DNA of 64,000 nt from assembly GCA_018340805.1 (NCBI GenBank), contig JACMZG010001870.1, forward strand, positions 21,875,159-21,939,158. Direction: 5' to 3'. Shown here one piece after another: positions 63,269 to 64,000 of the stretch. Within the stretch, counting starts at the first letter, position 1. Each line of letters begins with the position of its first letter. This DNA comes from Microvelia longipes (lineage: Eukaryota > Arthropoda > Insecta > Hemiptera > Veliidae). The translations under genes were made by a program, and so were the position numbers. The notes under the pieces are model-generated. The model did no database searches. It was not told the DNA's origin and worked only from the letters and a program-made list of their open reading frames with translations.

Positions 63269-64000
63269 CATATAATCATGTCATATATGATATCATTCAT
63301 TAAGTCCTAAATAACTTTATAAACTCTAGTTTAAGTCATTCAATTGGGTGAATCCACTAAAATGATAATGTCTCTGGTTCTCAGAAAAATATCAAACATC
63401 TAAGATTGCCTGTCTTTTTTAATTTTATTCATGCACATTAAATTTTATGTCCAAAATGGAGACAATTCAAGAACTACACTATTATTTGTATTAAAATGGT
63501 GTCTTCAAACCCTTAAGGACAAATTTAATAATAATACAAGAATAAAATTGTGATGAGAAGTGCTATCTTAGATTAGATTTTTACATTGAGAACTTTGATA
63601 TTTTTAATTTGGTATCGTCCCCTTTCTATCATAGGATTCTGAAATCCTATCAATAATTAAGTGTCCTTAATTAATAAAAAATCAAACAATTATTCACAAA
63701 ACCATATGATAAGTCTTAACCATCAGATTTAAATTAATAAAAAAATAAAATAAAGACAAGTAAATAATATTTTAAAAACAATGAGTCACTAATTGTCAAT
63801 AGTATAAAAATGCACAGTAAAAATAAAGTATAATTGTACAGTAAGAATTTCTTTAAAAATGACTGTGATGATAGTCACATGTTAAGAAAAAGCGTCTCGT
63901 CGATAAATTTTAATTTTTTTCTAAATTTAAATTGAGGCACTGAAAAGACATATTTGACCTGTGTTATCAGTTTAGTTTTTACTTAACTTTATTAAGTAAA

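Larger units (their letters stand above)
62446..64000. other. Non-coding right end of the window
   Basis: AT-rich; apart from the dispersed repeat and one hairpin nothing is recognised. The 84-codon plus-strand frame near 62901-63155 overlaps the dispersed repeat and has no family resemblance. Confidence 0.5.

Noticed and set aside
1..64000. A novel multi-gene system
   Set aside because: The genes that can be read belong to well-known families with no sign of shared function or co-regulation; the unusual material is repeats and mobile elements.

Overview
This is a strongly AT-rich, intron-rich eukaryotic window. Four multi-exon genes can be read directly, and all four point to an insect: an insect-type gustatory receptor, an insomniac orthologue (KCTD2/5/17 class), a snake-like secreted trypsin-fold protease and a tetraspanin. 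The order is not resolved. A hemipteran or beetle with a repeat-rich genome would fit, but that is a guess. Exon structures were built by hand from splice signals, reading phase and family motifs. Three of the four genes form complete, in-phase models.

Layout. 1-19.3 kb holds no gene I can support firmly. It carries AT-rich non-coding DNA, TA microsatellites, small inverted-repeat elements and one possible tail-anchored protein gene (11644-11985, minus). 19.3-24.3 kb (plus) holds the last three coding exons of a CD151-like tetraspanin. Its N-terminal exons were not found. The intron before its last exon carries an antisense, degraded Penelope-like retroelement with inverted terminal repeats. 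28.8-37.1 kb (minus) is a complete six-exon serine protease of 318 aa. 37.9-45.9 kb (minus) is a complete four-exon gustatory receptor of 363 aa, whose last intron holds a 780-bp hairpin element and a minisatellite. 46-50 kb is a repeat field with a hAT-type element, a non-LTR reverse-transcriptase scrap and a second copy of a foldback element. 52.8-59.5 kb (minus) is a complete five-exon insomniac gene of 212 aa. Immediately upstream of it (about 0.4 kb) begins a 2.3-kb satellite array of about 114-bp units. The last 1.8 kb is non-coding.

The genes do not form a pathway: chemosensation, extracellular proteolysis, membrane organisation and Cul3 substrate adaption are ordinary insect functions that happen to be neighbours. 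The protease and the gustatory receptor are head-to-tail on the same strand, about 0.8 kb apart. I found no convincing new gene system. The most interesting material is the satellite next to insomniac, the Penelope-like element, the hairpin and TIR elements (two with clear 8-bp target duplications), an unusual gustatory-receptor C-terminus, and a recurring sequence that borders TA microsatellites.
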